From the NCBI GenBank assembly GCA_003260075.1, contig QLIY01000732.1, forward strand, positions 19,112-83,111: a DNA stretch of 64,000 nt, in the 5' to 3' direction. Of this stretch, positions 53,425-64,000 are shown in pieces. A program made the translations under genes and the position numbers. The stretch's first letter is position 1. The number at the start of each line of letters is the position of its first letter. This stretch comes from Phallusia mammillata. Its lineage: Eukaryota > Chordata > Ascidiacea > Phlebobranchia > Ascidiidae. The notes beneath the pieces were generated by a model that was not told the origin of the DNA, did not search any database, and was given only the letters and a program-made list of their open reading frames with translations.

Positions 53425-54510
53425 ACAGAGCCTTCTTGTTGTCAAAGATTATGTGAGAATCTACAGTTGTGGTTCCATTGGGTATTCAGTACCTTACAAC
53501 TTGTATATACATTGATGTTGAAACAATGCCTTTCCCTATGTCATGTTTTTTGAAACGTTTTCCTGCATAACATAGTTTCAAACTGCCGGTAGTCACCCTT
53601 GTGACCCAGTGATCTTTTTCTACATATTGTGTTTCGTAATAAACAAGCATAGGAAAGTCGTGCCAATAACACAAAACCGTTAAGGCAGATGCAACAGAAA
53701 GCATTGAAGGAGAAAATTAACTAAATGTTAGGGAAATAGTTAGTGTATTGCAATGATACTTTTTTGTGTAAATTGTCTAAATTGGGTTTAATCAAATGAA
53801 AGTTATAACACACTCAGTCAAAAAATGATTCTATAGACTTCTATAACTTAATAAAACAAACAAATTTACTTACTAAAACAGAAGCATGGAAAGTTATATA
53901 AATTGACAGAAATCAGGAGACAGGACGAAAAATCAACACATTGCTGAAGTAACATATAAACATTTTAAGTTTTTTTGACCGTACAAGGAGATTGTTTGGC
54001 CTGTAATACAAAATGTCAACAGGAATATGTTTTTAAAAACGTCACAGATGATCAACAGCGTGTGTATAGTTATCGTGACGCATGACTGAGTTTTATGTCA
54101 AGCATATTGCGTTACGTATTTTCCTTGCAAACAGATGTTGTATTGTTGGTATTCGAAGGTAAAGTTTGTTAACTTTGCGCTAAGTTTGGGATTTTTGATT
54201 GCACAAACTTTTGTCAGTTTGGTGTTTAAATTAATTTGTTTGTTGTATTGTAGCTGAGCGATAGAATGTCTTAACAGACATTTATTGTATTATACATTTA
54301 TTCATTCTGCCACTGCCGCTATTAACCGAATTTCTTGCAACCGATGTTATTTATCCCGTTTTACTAACTGGTAAAGCCTGTGTGTGCATACTAATGCATT
54401 TTAATGCTGTCAAAACTAAACATTGTACATTCTTGGTAAGGTTATGATAGGTGCTTTTAAAAAATGGTGATTTAACCTTTGCATTGTTACTGTAAAAAAA
54501 CAAACAGAAT
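53425..54510. other. RBBP4 3'UTR and PRMT9 upstream region
   Basis: RBBP4 poly(A) signal at 53638, then AT-rich sequence with no coding signal until an acceptor-like CAAACAG at 54501-54507 directly before the PRMT9 ATG. Confidence 0.55.
53638..53643 (+). promoter_or_regulatory. Polyadenylation signal of RBBP4
   Basis: AATAAA lies 214 bp after the RBBP4 stop, in TTTCGTAATAAACAAGC. Confidence 0.55.
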
Positions 54511-57500
54511 ATGGAACAGGCACTCAACCTGTATCTAAGTGAAGCACAGCTAAATTTGAACAATCAGAACTATGGCAAGGCATATGCATTTTTTCTACTT
54601 GTCCTAAAGCTAAATCCCAACATTAAGCCTCAAATTAAAGAAGACTTTAGCCAAGCATGGAAGATGTGGTGCCAAGAACTCTATCAACTAAACCGGCCTA
54701 ATGACTTGTTCTCTCTATATGAGCAAGGCTGTGAGGCCTATATGGAATCAGAAGCATTACATTTATACATGGGATGTTGTCTGCATCAAATGAACATGAA
54801 ATTCGAAGCAGCAGGCATGTTTCGAAGAGCTTTGCTCATTAACAAAGACTCTCATGAAGCATTTGTAAACTTGGAAAATGCCTGTCGAGGCCTTGTTGGG
54901 GGGGGGGCTGCATTTATATATGGGCTGTTGTCTACATCAAATGAACATGAAATTTGAAGCAGCAGGCATGTTTCGAAGAGCTTTACTCATCAATAAAGAT
55001 TCTCATGAAGCATTTGTAAACTTGGAAAATGCCTGTCGAGGCCTTGTTGATAGTTGGCATTTTGCAATGCTAAATGATGCAAAACGAAACAGTATATTTA
55101 ACAATGCTATCAGGGACGCTTTGGAATCAATGGACTGGGATGACTGTATACTAGATATTGGTTCAGGAACTGGCCTTTTAGGAATGTTCGCTGTCAAAAA
55201 TGGTGCTGCCAAAGTTCACTGTTGTGAAATTTCAGAGGTTATGCATAGTGTTGCAGAGGAGTGCATTGAAGTAAATGACCTGGATGAGCAGATTGTAGCA
55301 ATTCATGCGGACTCTGCAAAACTCTCTGTAGGATCTGATGCAGAAACACAGATACCTGAACGGACTGCACTTGTGATTTCTGAAATTGTAGATGCTGGTT
55401 TACTGGGAGAAGGCATAGTAGATGCATTGGACCATGCATGGAAAAATCTTTTGCTACCTTCAAGAAATGGGGGGGGGGATGCATTGAAGTGAATGACCTT
55501 GATGAGCAGATTGTGGCAATTCATGCAGACTCTGCAAAACTATCTGTAGGCTCTGATACAGAAACACAGATACCTGAAAGAGCTGCACTTGTGATTTCTG
55601 AAATTGTAGATGCTGGGTTACTGGGAGAAGGCATAGTTGATGCATTGGACCATGCATGGAAAAATCTTTTGCTACCTTCAAGAAATGGTGGAACTGTTCT
55701 TCCACATTCTGCAACTGTTTATTGTGCCTTGGTGGAAAGTGAAGCAATTCACAAGAAGCATACTGTAGTCAATGCACAGTGCCTTAAACATATTTTAGTT
55801 ACAAGCGGGGTCGGTCATGATGTTGGAAAAAGTAAATGTGACATGGATATAGAACAGAATTTTCCATTCCTAAAAACAACATGCGACATAGAGCCTTATA
55901 CTTCCGAACGCTTAAAGAACATTCCACACAAAATGTTATCAGAGCCATGCAAATTATATGATATAAACTTTAATGACCCAGCAATGTTACACAGAATTGC
56001 GAGTGGTCAGCATATGCCTATGGGGGGGGGGTTCAAGAAGCATACTGTAGTCAGTGCACAGTGCCTTAAAAATATTTTAGTGACAAGCGGTGTTGGGCAT
56101 GATGTTGGAAAAAGTAAATGTGACATGGATATAGAACAGAATTTACCATTCCTAAAAACAACATGCGACATAGAGCCTTACACTTCCGAACGCCTAAAGA
56201 ACATACCACACAAAATGCTATCCGAGCCAAGCAAACTGTTTGATATAAATTTTACTGACCCAGCAATGTTACACAGAATTGCGAGTGGTCAGCATATGCC
56301 TATATCAGTTGATTTTCATAATCTGTGTGATGGTAATGTGGATAGCATAGTTCTTTGGTTTCGCTTATATTTAGATGCTGACCATAAACATGTAATTAAC
56401 ACTGAATGTGGCTCTAATTTTTGTTGGGATCAAGCAGTGTGGGGGGGGGGGCATGTGGATGGCATAGTTCTTTGGTTTCACTTATTTTTAGATGCTGACC
56501 ATAAACATATAATTAACACTGAATGTGGCTCTAATTTTTGTTGGGATCAAGCAGTGTATCCAGTACGGTCATATGCAGTAGCATCAAATGATGAAAAGTC
56601 TAAAGTAGTAATAGAGAATCGACTTTCAATACAAGCGAGTGATATTTTACGTGCACACTTCTCTGTACATGTCGACAGATTTCAACTGGAAAGCATTGAC
56701 AAATTAAGTTTTGAAATGCAGTGTTCAAAAACCTACCCCCAAATCTTGTCCAGGGTGCTCACAAAAGAAACAGAAATTGCAAAAGATTTTTTGCATGTTG
56801 TTATACCCGAGGTACAAGTGTCAAGATGCAATGATACTGGTTACAGTGATTTGTATGTAAAAGCAGTTTGTCAACATGTTGCCTCTAATCATCTGTCTGT
56901 TCTTGATGTTTCAAATGGGCTGGATTGTATGTCTCTTAAAATCTGCACATCTTTGCCTGATACAGTACAAGTAACGAAACACTGCCAAACAGCTAAGATC
57001 CGTGAATCATATGCACAAATTGCTCACAAAAACAATATTAACAACATAGCGTTTTCGGATGCAGATACTGTGGTTAGCAGGACACCAAAATTTGATATGA
57101 TATTATCAGACATTATTGGGGGGGGGGAGAATCATATGAACAAATTGCTAACAAAAACAATATTAACAACATAGCGTTTTCGGATGCAGATACAGTGGTT
57201 AGCAGGACACCAAAATTTGATATGATATTATCAGACATTATTGAACCAAGTGGCCTTATTAGTCCAAATGCATTGAGCACGATTGCAGAATCAAAAGCTT
57301 TTTTAAAATCTGGTGGTATTATTGTTCCAAAGAAAGTCTCTGTTCAAGTACAATGCATAAATTCCTCAGAATTGTTAAACAAGTGCATGGTGACTTCCGA
57401 CAAAAACACCTTAGATTTGAAAATCGCTCAGTCCATCAACCATTTTCGTGTATCAGTTCATAGCGATTTAGACATGCATTCCTTGGACTACACTAGCTTA

Positions 57501-57973
57501 TCAAACTCTGCCAATGGTTTCATATTTACACTAAACTCAGACGACATCCTTCAAGATCAAAACCATTCAGTTGTGTGTAAAATCGTTACAACTGGCACTG
57601 TGCATGCAATTTTATTTTGGTTTGTAATCAATGTTATGGACGAGGATTGCATTGATACAAGTGAGCCCAACAACCATTGGCAACAGGCAGCTTATATTTT
57701 GCCTGAAACAAGTCAAATAGCAGTACAACAGGGTGATGAGGTTGTCATTTCAACAACATGCCACAATGATATGTTACTTTTTTCTATATCCAAGTTTGGT
57801 GGGGGGGGGGTGAGGATTGCATTGACACAAGTGAGCCGAACAACCATTGGCAACAGGCAGCTTATATTTTGCCTGAAACAAATCAAATAGCAGTACAACA
57901 GGGTGATGAGGTTGTAATTTCCACAACATGCCACAATGATATGTTACTTTTTTCTATATCCAAGTTTGGTTAG
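54511..57973 (+). CDS. PRMT9: PRMT9 protein arginine methyltransferase, intronless coding region broken by six assembly joins
   Basis: Type II arginine methyltransferase; in humans it symmetrically dimethylates the splicing factor SF3B2. The frame opens at ATG 54511 with N-terminal TPR-like helices (QALNLYLSEAQLNLNNQNYG, then a repeat with FEAAGMFRRALLINKDSHEA). The AdoMet-binding motif I (DIGSGTGLLGMFAVKNGA) falls near residue 163, the post-I acidic end of strand 2 follows (VHCCEISEV), and a double-E-type loop reads VISEIVDAGLLGEG. The second, degenerate methyltransferase half contains FDMILSDIIEPSGLI. Stop is TAG at 57971-57973. Six short G runs (54898, 55469, 56022, 56441, 57118, 57801) each separate an overlapping haplotype copy. 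Counting each stretch once leaves roughly 800 codons, close to human PRMT9 (845). No intron is seen, unlike the multi-exon vertebrate gene. An acceptor-like CAAACAG ends four bases before the ATG. Confidence 0.93.
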
Positions 57974-58156
57974 AAAATTTTTCCCATTACTATTTGTGAT
58001 GCATTTGGCATCACGTTGAGTTGTTTTTGCAAATTTCATCTTTCAGTGCGGATAAAAGTAAACATAGAAAAACTTATTATAACAAAATTTTGTAACATTT
58101 TTTTCACTGCCAATTCTCATCATATAAATTGCTTACCTTTTCAATTTTACAATCAT

Positions 58157-58187
58157 TTTTACATGTTTTGTAGGGTCATAGTTTTAG
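58157..58187 (+). promoter_or_regulatory. Splice acceptors between PRMT9 and CDK5RAP3
   Basis: TTTTACATGTTTTGTAG (AG at 58172-58173) and a second AG at 58186-58187 lie 22-37 bp before the CDK5RAP3 ATG and about 200 bp after the PRMT9 stop, with no AATAAA between. This is the arrangement expected for trans-splicing of a downstream operon cistron. Confidence 0.45.
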
Positions 58188-58209
58188 GTTAACAATTCTC
58201 GGTCACAGT

Positions 58210-61091
58210 ATGGCTGATAGTGAAATACCTATAGACATCCAATGCAATAAACTTGTTGATTGGCTGATCGACAGAAGACACTGCAACATCAAATGGCAAA
58301 CTGCAGCAGAGGTACAAATGCACACATAAACAGTGTGTTTCATTTTGTTATCAATGTAAATTTAAAGTTATAAAAGACATGCTTGCACTAAAGGTTGTTT
58401 CTCAACCCTGAGTCCATAGACTCGATTGAAACAAACAGTGTTTGTTGGCCCCTTTCCACTTGAACACAAACAAAATATATTAAACTCTATACTCTGATTG
58501 TGACTTTATTGTATTTATCTTGGCTCCCTGAGCATAACTTAAAAGCATTGCTTCAACCCAGAGAAACATTATGGGTTGAACTGAATTTAAGTCACAAAAT
58601 TATTTACTTACATACAGGGGGGGGGGGTTTGAACCTCCGCTATTTGTTTTTCGCATAAAGTTCTTAGTGAAAAAAGCGATCACCCAAAAAATGATTACAA
58701 CCAGTTTTGTAACAATGTTTGTTTCACTGCCAATTTATTTGCTTACCTTTTCTTATCTTACAATCATTTTTACATGTTTTGTAGGATCATAGTTTTAGGT
58801 TAACAATTCTCCGTCACAGTATGGCTGATAGTGAAATACCTATAGACATCCAGTGCAATAAACTTGTTGATTGGCTGATCGACAGAAGACACTGCAACAT
58901 CGGGGGGGGGGTTATCTGTATACTCTGATTGTGACTTTATTGTATTTATCTTGGCTCCCTAAGCATAAAACCTAAAAGCATTGCTTCAACCCAGAGAAAC
59001 CTTATGGGTTGAACTGAATTTAAGTCACAAAATTATTTACTTACATACAGTAAAACTGGCTTGTCAGGCTGACAGCAGACTCATTGTCAGCATAACCCAC
59101 TAAGATATTGCCTACATTTTAAGCATATAATTGAAACAAACATGCTTGTTGAGTTCATTAATGGTTTTGTTGTGTTAAAGTCAGTATGAGACATAACAAA
59201 AATGATAAACTCAAACTGAAGCATATGTTTATTTGTACAACAGGTTGTCAAAAGCAAGATTGCTGATGCACTGAAAGACATGCCCAACACAAAAGAAATG
59301 AGGCAGTTACTTGAGGGATCGTGCTTCCATTACTTTAAATGTGTTAAAATTGTTGAAGTGCTCAAAGACACTGAAAAAGACTCCAAGAATATTTTTGGAA
59401 GATACTCATCTCAAAGAATGAAAGTAAAATTTTGAATGTTTATTACTGTGCAAAACATGTTACATTATGACAAAATGTTTGTTTACTATTTATTTCCAAT
59501 TTGTTTCATATGTTTGAGTTTTGATTACTTGCTACAGAAACTTTTTTTTATTTAACTGAGTTGAGTTTATGAGTAAAAGCTTTTTACCTGCTTCAGGATT
59601 GGCAAGAGATTATAAAGCTGTATGAAAAAGAAAACCTTCATATCGCTGAACTCTCAAGTCGATTGTTGAGAAATTTGAACTATGAAATTCCTGCTGTAAA
59701 GAAACAGAAAACAAAATGTGACCAAGTTAGAGAGGTAAAAAGATGGATTATCAGTGATTAAATGTTGTTAGTTAAGTATTTTTATTAGGATTTCAATTCA
59801 GAATATTTTATAATGCCACAAAGCATAACGCAAGGAGGGGGGGGGGGGACTCCAAGAATATCTTTGGAAGATACTCATCTCAAAGAATGAAAGTAAAATA
59901 TTGAATGTCTACTGTTGTGCAAAACATGTGACATTGTGGCGAAATGTTTGTTTACTATTTATTTTTTGATTTATTTGATATGTTTAAAATCTAATAATAG
60001 GCTACAAATGGGTAGAAACGTTTCATTACTTGCTACAGAAACTTTTTTTTATTTAACTGAGTTGAGTTTATGAGTAAAAGCTTTTTACCTGCTTCAGGAT
60101 TGGCAAGAGATTATAAAGCTGTATGAAAAAGAAAACCTTCATATCGCTGAACTCTCAAGTCGATTGTTGAGAAATTTGAACTATGAAATTCCTGCTGTAA
60201 AGAAACAGAAAACAAAATGTGACCAAGTTAGAGAGGTAAAAAGATGGATTATCAGTGATTAAATGTTGTTAGTTAAGTATTTTTATTAGGATTTCAATTC
60301 AGAATATTTTATAATGCCACAAAGCATAACGCAAGGAAACAAAATACTTTATATAAGTTGTGCATGCAACAGTTTTTAAATAGTAAGTAATTTGTATTAA
60401 ATAGTAACAAACTTTGAAACATTATACATGGATCTGTTCATAAGTTTAATAATACTACGGCCCAAATAGAAGTAAAAGTGACATGCTTTATTGTTTGCAA
60501 AGCATGTCACTTTTTACGTCTTTTTCGATGATTATATTCGTCTTCAAACTAATTGTATTTATTACTAAAGAATTATAGTTTTACTGTGGTAAGATAACAG
60601 ACCTTTTCGATCGACATCATTGGTGGAATAAAGGTTAACTGTGTTGTAGCTACACCACCAATATAAGTTACAAACTATTGTAGGAATGCAAGAAGAAAAT
60701 ACAGGATTGTGACCGAAACACAAATGAGGCCAAACGACATTACATAGAAGAATGCAAAAAAGTTGGAATTGCTGGCACCAATGTGCGACGAGAACTTCTT
60801 GATCTTGTGAAAGATCTTCCACAAGAACTTAATGCTATTGCTGAACAATGTAAAGGCCTCCTTCCTGTTTTAGAATATTACATCGCTTTTGTGGAGTTCT
60901 CACTGGGAAAGTATGAAACAATTTTTGTTGAATGTGTATGGCTGTGGTCAAAGCAGCTAGTGCCACTCTTTATTTAGAGGAAGGCTTGCAATAAATAGAT
61001 TGCGCTAGAGAACAAATAGGCCATTAGGAGGCACTGGAACATAGGCAATTTAGTGAATGTTTCCTGAAATACTGACTGTTTCTAATGTGAT

Positions 61092-61143
<52 letters not shown>

Positions 61144-63286
61144 TTTAATTTTTTGATCAATTTGAAAACCAATAAGCAGGAGTTTAAATATCAAAATACA
61201 CTGAAGTGGTTGAAACATATTTATTTTACATGAGTTAGTGCAAAATTTTGGAGGTCGTCGCCCCGCAGGCAATTAAAAAAAATTTTTTTTGCTCAGTGAC
61301 AGTTTTTCATCTACAATATCTCCATTGATTCGACATTTGATTGGGGGGGGGGTTAATTTTTTGATCAATTTGAAAACCAACAAGCAAGAGTTTAAATATT
61401 AAAATACACTGAAGTGGTTTAAACATATTTATTTTACATGAGTTAGTGCAAAATTTTGGAGGTCTTCGCCCCTGCAGGCCATTAAAAAATTTTTTTTTGC
61501 TTAGTGACAGTTTTTCATCTACAATATCTCCATTGATTCGACATTTGATTAAACACGGAAACACAACAGTGTACCAATGGAAAACTGGATTTGTACCGGA
61601 TAAAGTGATCAGAAGAGACTCAATAAAAGCAGAGGAAGATGAGACTGATGCAGCAGAAGAGGGAGAGGTAAATTAGTCAAAGTGAAAAATTTGTCAAAAA
61701 TCTTTTTTTGTAAGTTTTACTTAGTTATGTTTTTGTTACAAATTATACCATCTCAAATCTTAAAATCAGGACAAAAAAAGGGATTTTTTTGCCAAGCAGT
61801 TTTATTTCTTAACCTCAGTTTTCATTTTGTTATTTCTTAATTATTTTTCATGTTCATTAGCATTAAAATTTTGAAAGTTAGTTTAACAATACCCATATTA
61901 AAGATGGAAAAAATCATCTCAAAATACATACTTCTCATTTTGAATGTTAGTGCTATTACAGACAATAGGATTTGTACTTGAAAATGTGTAAAAAAACATT
62001 AATGTTTGTGTGTGTGTATTCTTTTAGATTGATTGGGGAAATGTAATTGACATGCCACAAACTGATAATGATGTCATTGATTTTGGCATTGAGGATGAAA
62101 ATGTAGAAATAGTTGTTGAAAATTCTGGTGAGGGTATGAACGGAAACTCAGAAGATAATGGATTTGAGATTGTGACGCAAGATAATATGCGTAACTGGGA
62201 CATAGAAGAGGTAAACAATTTGGCAAAACATTAGACTTTGTTATCAATTTTAGTTGCAAAGTCAGGGGGGGGGGTGCAGAGGAAGATGAGACTGATGTAG
62301 CAGAAGAGGGGGAGGTAAATTAGTCAAAGTAAAAAATGGTTCAAAAATCTTTGATTTCTAAGTTTTACTTAGTTGTGTTTTTACAAATAGTTCTATCTAA
62401 AAAGCTGGAAATCGGGACAAAAAATTTGGATAGCCAAGCATTTTTTATTTCTTAACCTCAGTTCACATTCATTAATTATTTTTCATGTTCATTAGCGTTG
62501 CAATATTGAAAGCTAGTTTGGGTAATGCAAAATAACCCACACTAAAGTTGGAAAAAACCAGTTTGAACAATTCTCATTTAGAATAATTGTGCTATTAATA
62601 ACAATTAGTTAAACAATTTAAAGATAATTTAAGGTTTATACCTTGCAAAAATATTTATCTGTATGTGTTTTTAGATTGATTGGGGTAATGTGATGGACTT
62701 GCCCCAAACAGATAATGATGTCATTGATTTTGGCATTGAGGATGAAAATATTGAAATAGTTGTTGAAAATTCTGGTGAGGGTATGAACAGAAACTCAGAA
62801 GATAATGGATTTGAGATTGTGACCCAAGATAATATGCATAACTGGGACATAGAAGAGGTAAACAATTTGGCAAAACATTAGACTTTTTATCAATTTTAGT
62901 TGCAAAGTCATGCAACATGTTTGATCTGAAACATTTAGCTTGTTCAGCAAAGTATTGCCTGATATATTAATAAATACAAATATATTATTTTTTGTAGGTA
63001 AGTGTTACTGAAGTCCCGAATGGAAGCAAGTTGTCAACAACAGAAAGATTAGCAGAAGGTGATGATGCTTTGAATATTATGGAGTACGCTGGGGGGGGGG
63101 GGGCAAAGTACTGCCTGATATGTTAATAAATAAAAATATATATATTATTTTTTGTAGGTAAGTGTTACTGAAGTACCGAATGGAAGCAAGTTGTCAACAA
63201 CCGAAAGATTAGCAGAAGGTGATGATGCTTTGAATATTATGGAGTACGCTGCTACTAGGACCCAGCTAACTAATGAACTAATGGAG
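58210..63286 (+). CDS. CDK5RAP3: CDK5RAP3 (UFMylation complex subunit), N-terminal half, exons 1-7, cut by window end
   Basis: Adaptor of the UFL1-DDRGK1 UFM1 ligase complex at the endoplasmic reticulum. Exons read: 58210-58311, 59244-59423, 59597-59734, 60684-60910, 61505-61667, 62028-62210, 62998-63090 completed by 63158-63286. Landmarks match the family: MADSEIPIDIQCNKLVDWLI, then IDRRHCNIKWQ, then SKNIFGRYSSQRMKDWQEII, then LLRNLNYEIPAVKKQ, then RRELLDLVKDLPQEL, GNTTVYQWKTG and IDWGN (the shuffled IDWG motif region), and ALNIMEYAATR. Haplotype duplicates: exon 1 at about 58830-58901, exon 2 tail at 59849-59898, exon 3 at 60099-60236, exon 5 tail at 62275-62312, exon 6 at 62675-62857, exon 7 at 63158-63286. 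The C-terminal half lies beyond the window. Its start lies about 240 bp after the PRMT9 stop. Confidence 0.93.
58490..59070 (+). repeat. Three-contig unmerged overlap around CDK5RAP3 exon 1
   Basis: 58628-58901 repeats the PRMT9-CDK5RAP3 spacer and exon 1. 58912-59050 repeats 58490-58616. G runs are at 58617-58627 and 58902-58911. Confidence 0.8.
59376..60340 (+). repeat. Unmerged haplotype overlap covering CDK5RAP3 exons 2-3
   Basis: 59376-59836 and 59849-60340 are copies around a 12-G run. The second copy has an extra segment with AATCTAATAATAGGCTAC in the intron. Confidence 0.85.
60472..60517. other. Strong short hairpin in a CDK5RAP3 intron
   Basis: The arms GTAAAAGTGACATGCTTT and AAAGCATGTCACTTTTTAC pair over 18 bp with a single bulge around the 9-nt loop ATTGTTTGC. 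It could be a foldback element or simply a chance palindrome; it is too short for a typical microRNA precursor. Confidence 0.5.
61092..61141 (+). other. Poly-G tract (50 G), probable masked assembly gap
   Basis: In CDK5RAP3 intron 4. The segment to its right (61142-61342) is repeated after the next short G run (61353-61560). Confidence 0.8.
61632..63252 (+). repeat. Unmerged haplotype overlaps covering CDK5RAP3 exons 5-7
   Basis: 61632-62264 repeats as 62275-62924 after ten G, and 62948-63090 repeats as 63104-63252 after a 13-G run. The exon copies keep the frame with a few amino-acid changes. Confidence 0.85.
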
Positions 63287-63380
63287 GTATGTTCCTACTA
63301 GGACCCAGCTAACTAATGAACTAATGGAGGTATGTTCCTACTAGGACCCAGCTAACTAATGAACTAATGGAGGTATGTTC
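63252..63380 (+). repeat. 43-bp perfect tandem triplication across a CDK5RAP3 splice donor
   Basis: Units start at 63252, 63295 and 63338, each reading CTACTAGGACCCAGC through GGAGGTATGTTC. Each contains the exon 7 end and its donor, giving donor GTs at 63287, 63330 and 63373. Only the first keeps the frame; reading on meets TAG within the second unit. Confidence 0.85.
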
Positions 63381-63683
63381 CAAACAATAATTGTAAAATG
63401 TTGTAAATATAAACATGTTTGACTTGTTATTGGGCAGCACACAACTAATTGGAACCTAATTGCACATTTTAACCCAATTTTGGAGCAAATTTGTTTTTTA
63501 TACACAGGGTTACCATTTGTTAATAAGCATAAATAGGTCTGTTCTTGTAGCTTTAGGCCAAACCTATATCATCTATTAGGATCTACAGTTCAGTAATTTC
63601 CACAAAGTTTGTCACTGCCAAATACATGTGAAACCTTGTTTGTACCCATTTACATATAAATCCATTGGCCAATGTCTTGTACA

Positions 63684-63877
63684 CAGGGTTTTTTTAAGGT
63701 TCGGTTTGGGTGACCGCTAAGTAGTTTTAAGAGACCGCAAGTGTTTCATTTAAATACCAAAAAATAGCCATATTTGCTTAAACGAATTATTTATTAGGCT
63801 ACTGGCAAATTTTGGGAAACCGCTGGAGAAATTTGGAGGACCGTTTCGGTCCCCCAAAACACCTTAAAAAAACACTG
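63684..63877. mobile_element. hAT-type MITE, same family as 133-337, copy 2
   Basis: Starts CAGGGTTTTTTTAAGG and ends ACCTTAAAAAAACACTG, with a perfect 8-bp duplication CTTGTACA at 63676-63683 and 63878-63885. Internal sequence (GTGACCGCTAAGTAGTTTTA, then GGGAAACCGCTGGAGAA) matches copy 1, but only one left arm is present. It lies in an intron of CDK5RAP3. Confidence 0.9.
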
Positions 63878-64000
63878 CTTGTACATATTTATACATACTG
63901 GGCATAGGCGCCTAACACGGGTATGCCGGGTATGCCACGCATACCCGAACGCAAACCTCGGGTATGCCGCATACCCGAGAATCGGACCAACGTTAGTCAT

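Noticed and set aside
54511..57890. Four or five tandem PRMT genes
   Set aside because: The fragments are collinear overlapping pieces of one gene, not repeats of a whole gene.

Overview
The window looks like nuclear DNA of an invertebrate chordate, most probably an ascidian tunicate (sea squirt). This is inference. It rests on vertebrate-like orthologues with many short GT-AG introns, AT-rich non-coding DNA full of hAT-type MITEs, very high divergence between the two haplotypes (several percent between overlapping copies), and at least one pair of same-strand genes so close together that an SL-trans-spliced operon is plausible. No bacterial, viral or organellar sequence was recognised.

Layout. 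(1) 1787-24837, plus strand: a KANK-family gene (KN motif, coiled coil, C-terminal ankyrin repeats), 19 coding exons with consistent splice phases. (2) 26594-44403, minus strand: a complete tankyrase gene (ankyrin clusters, SAM, PARP), 21 coding exons, convergent with KANK. (3) 46539-48148, minus: an unrecognised three-exon gene for a 172-residue basic/polar protein, assembled here from phase-matched exons. (4) 49762-50904, minus: PBDC1, five exons. (5) 51924-53424, plus: RBBP4/RBBP7-type WD40 histone chaperone, two exons, divergent from PBDC1. (6) 54511-57973, plus: PRMT9, almost intronless but broken by assembly joins. (7) 58210 to the right edge, plus: CDK5RAP3, N-terminal half only, starting about 240 bp after the PRMT9 stop.

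The most striking non-genic feature is a set of about 35 pure-G runs, always G on the plus strand. One class is 10-13 nt long and separates two diverged copies of the same sequence. The other class is 25-91 nt long and usually has no duplicated flanks. The best reading is that these are scaffold gaps (a 10-base minimum where contig ends overlap, estimated lengths elsewhere) whose N characters became G. They create false poly-Gly/poly-Pro reading frames and false tandem duplications of exons in KANK, tankyrase, PRMT9 and CDK5RAP3. The paired flanks are two haplotypes, and one pair shows a hAT MITE present in one haplotype and absent from the other.

Functionally the neighbours are unrelated housekeeping or signalling genes: cortical cytoskeleton (KANK), poly-ADP-ribosylation (tankyrase), chromatin (RBBP4), arginine methylation of splicing factors (PRMT9) and UFMylation (CDK5RAP3). 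I found no convincing new multi-gene system. The most interesting biological leads are the unknown 172-residue protein, a decayed copy of an ankyrin exon inside a KANK intron, two GC-AG introns, a ratchet-like splice site and a triplicated donor in CDK5RAP3, and the possible PRMT9-CDK5RAP3 operon.
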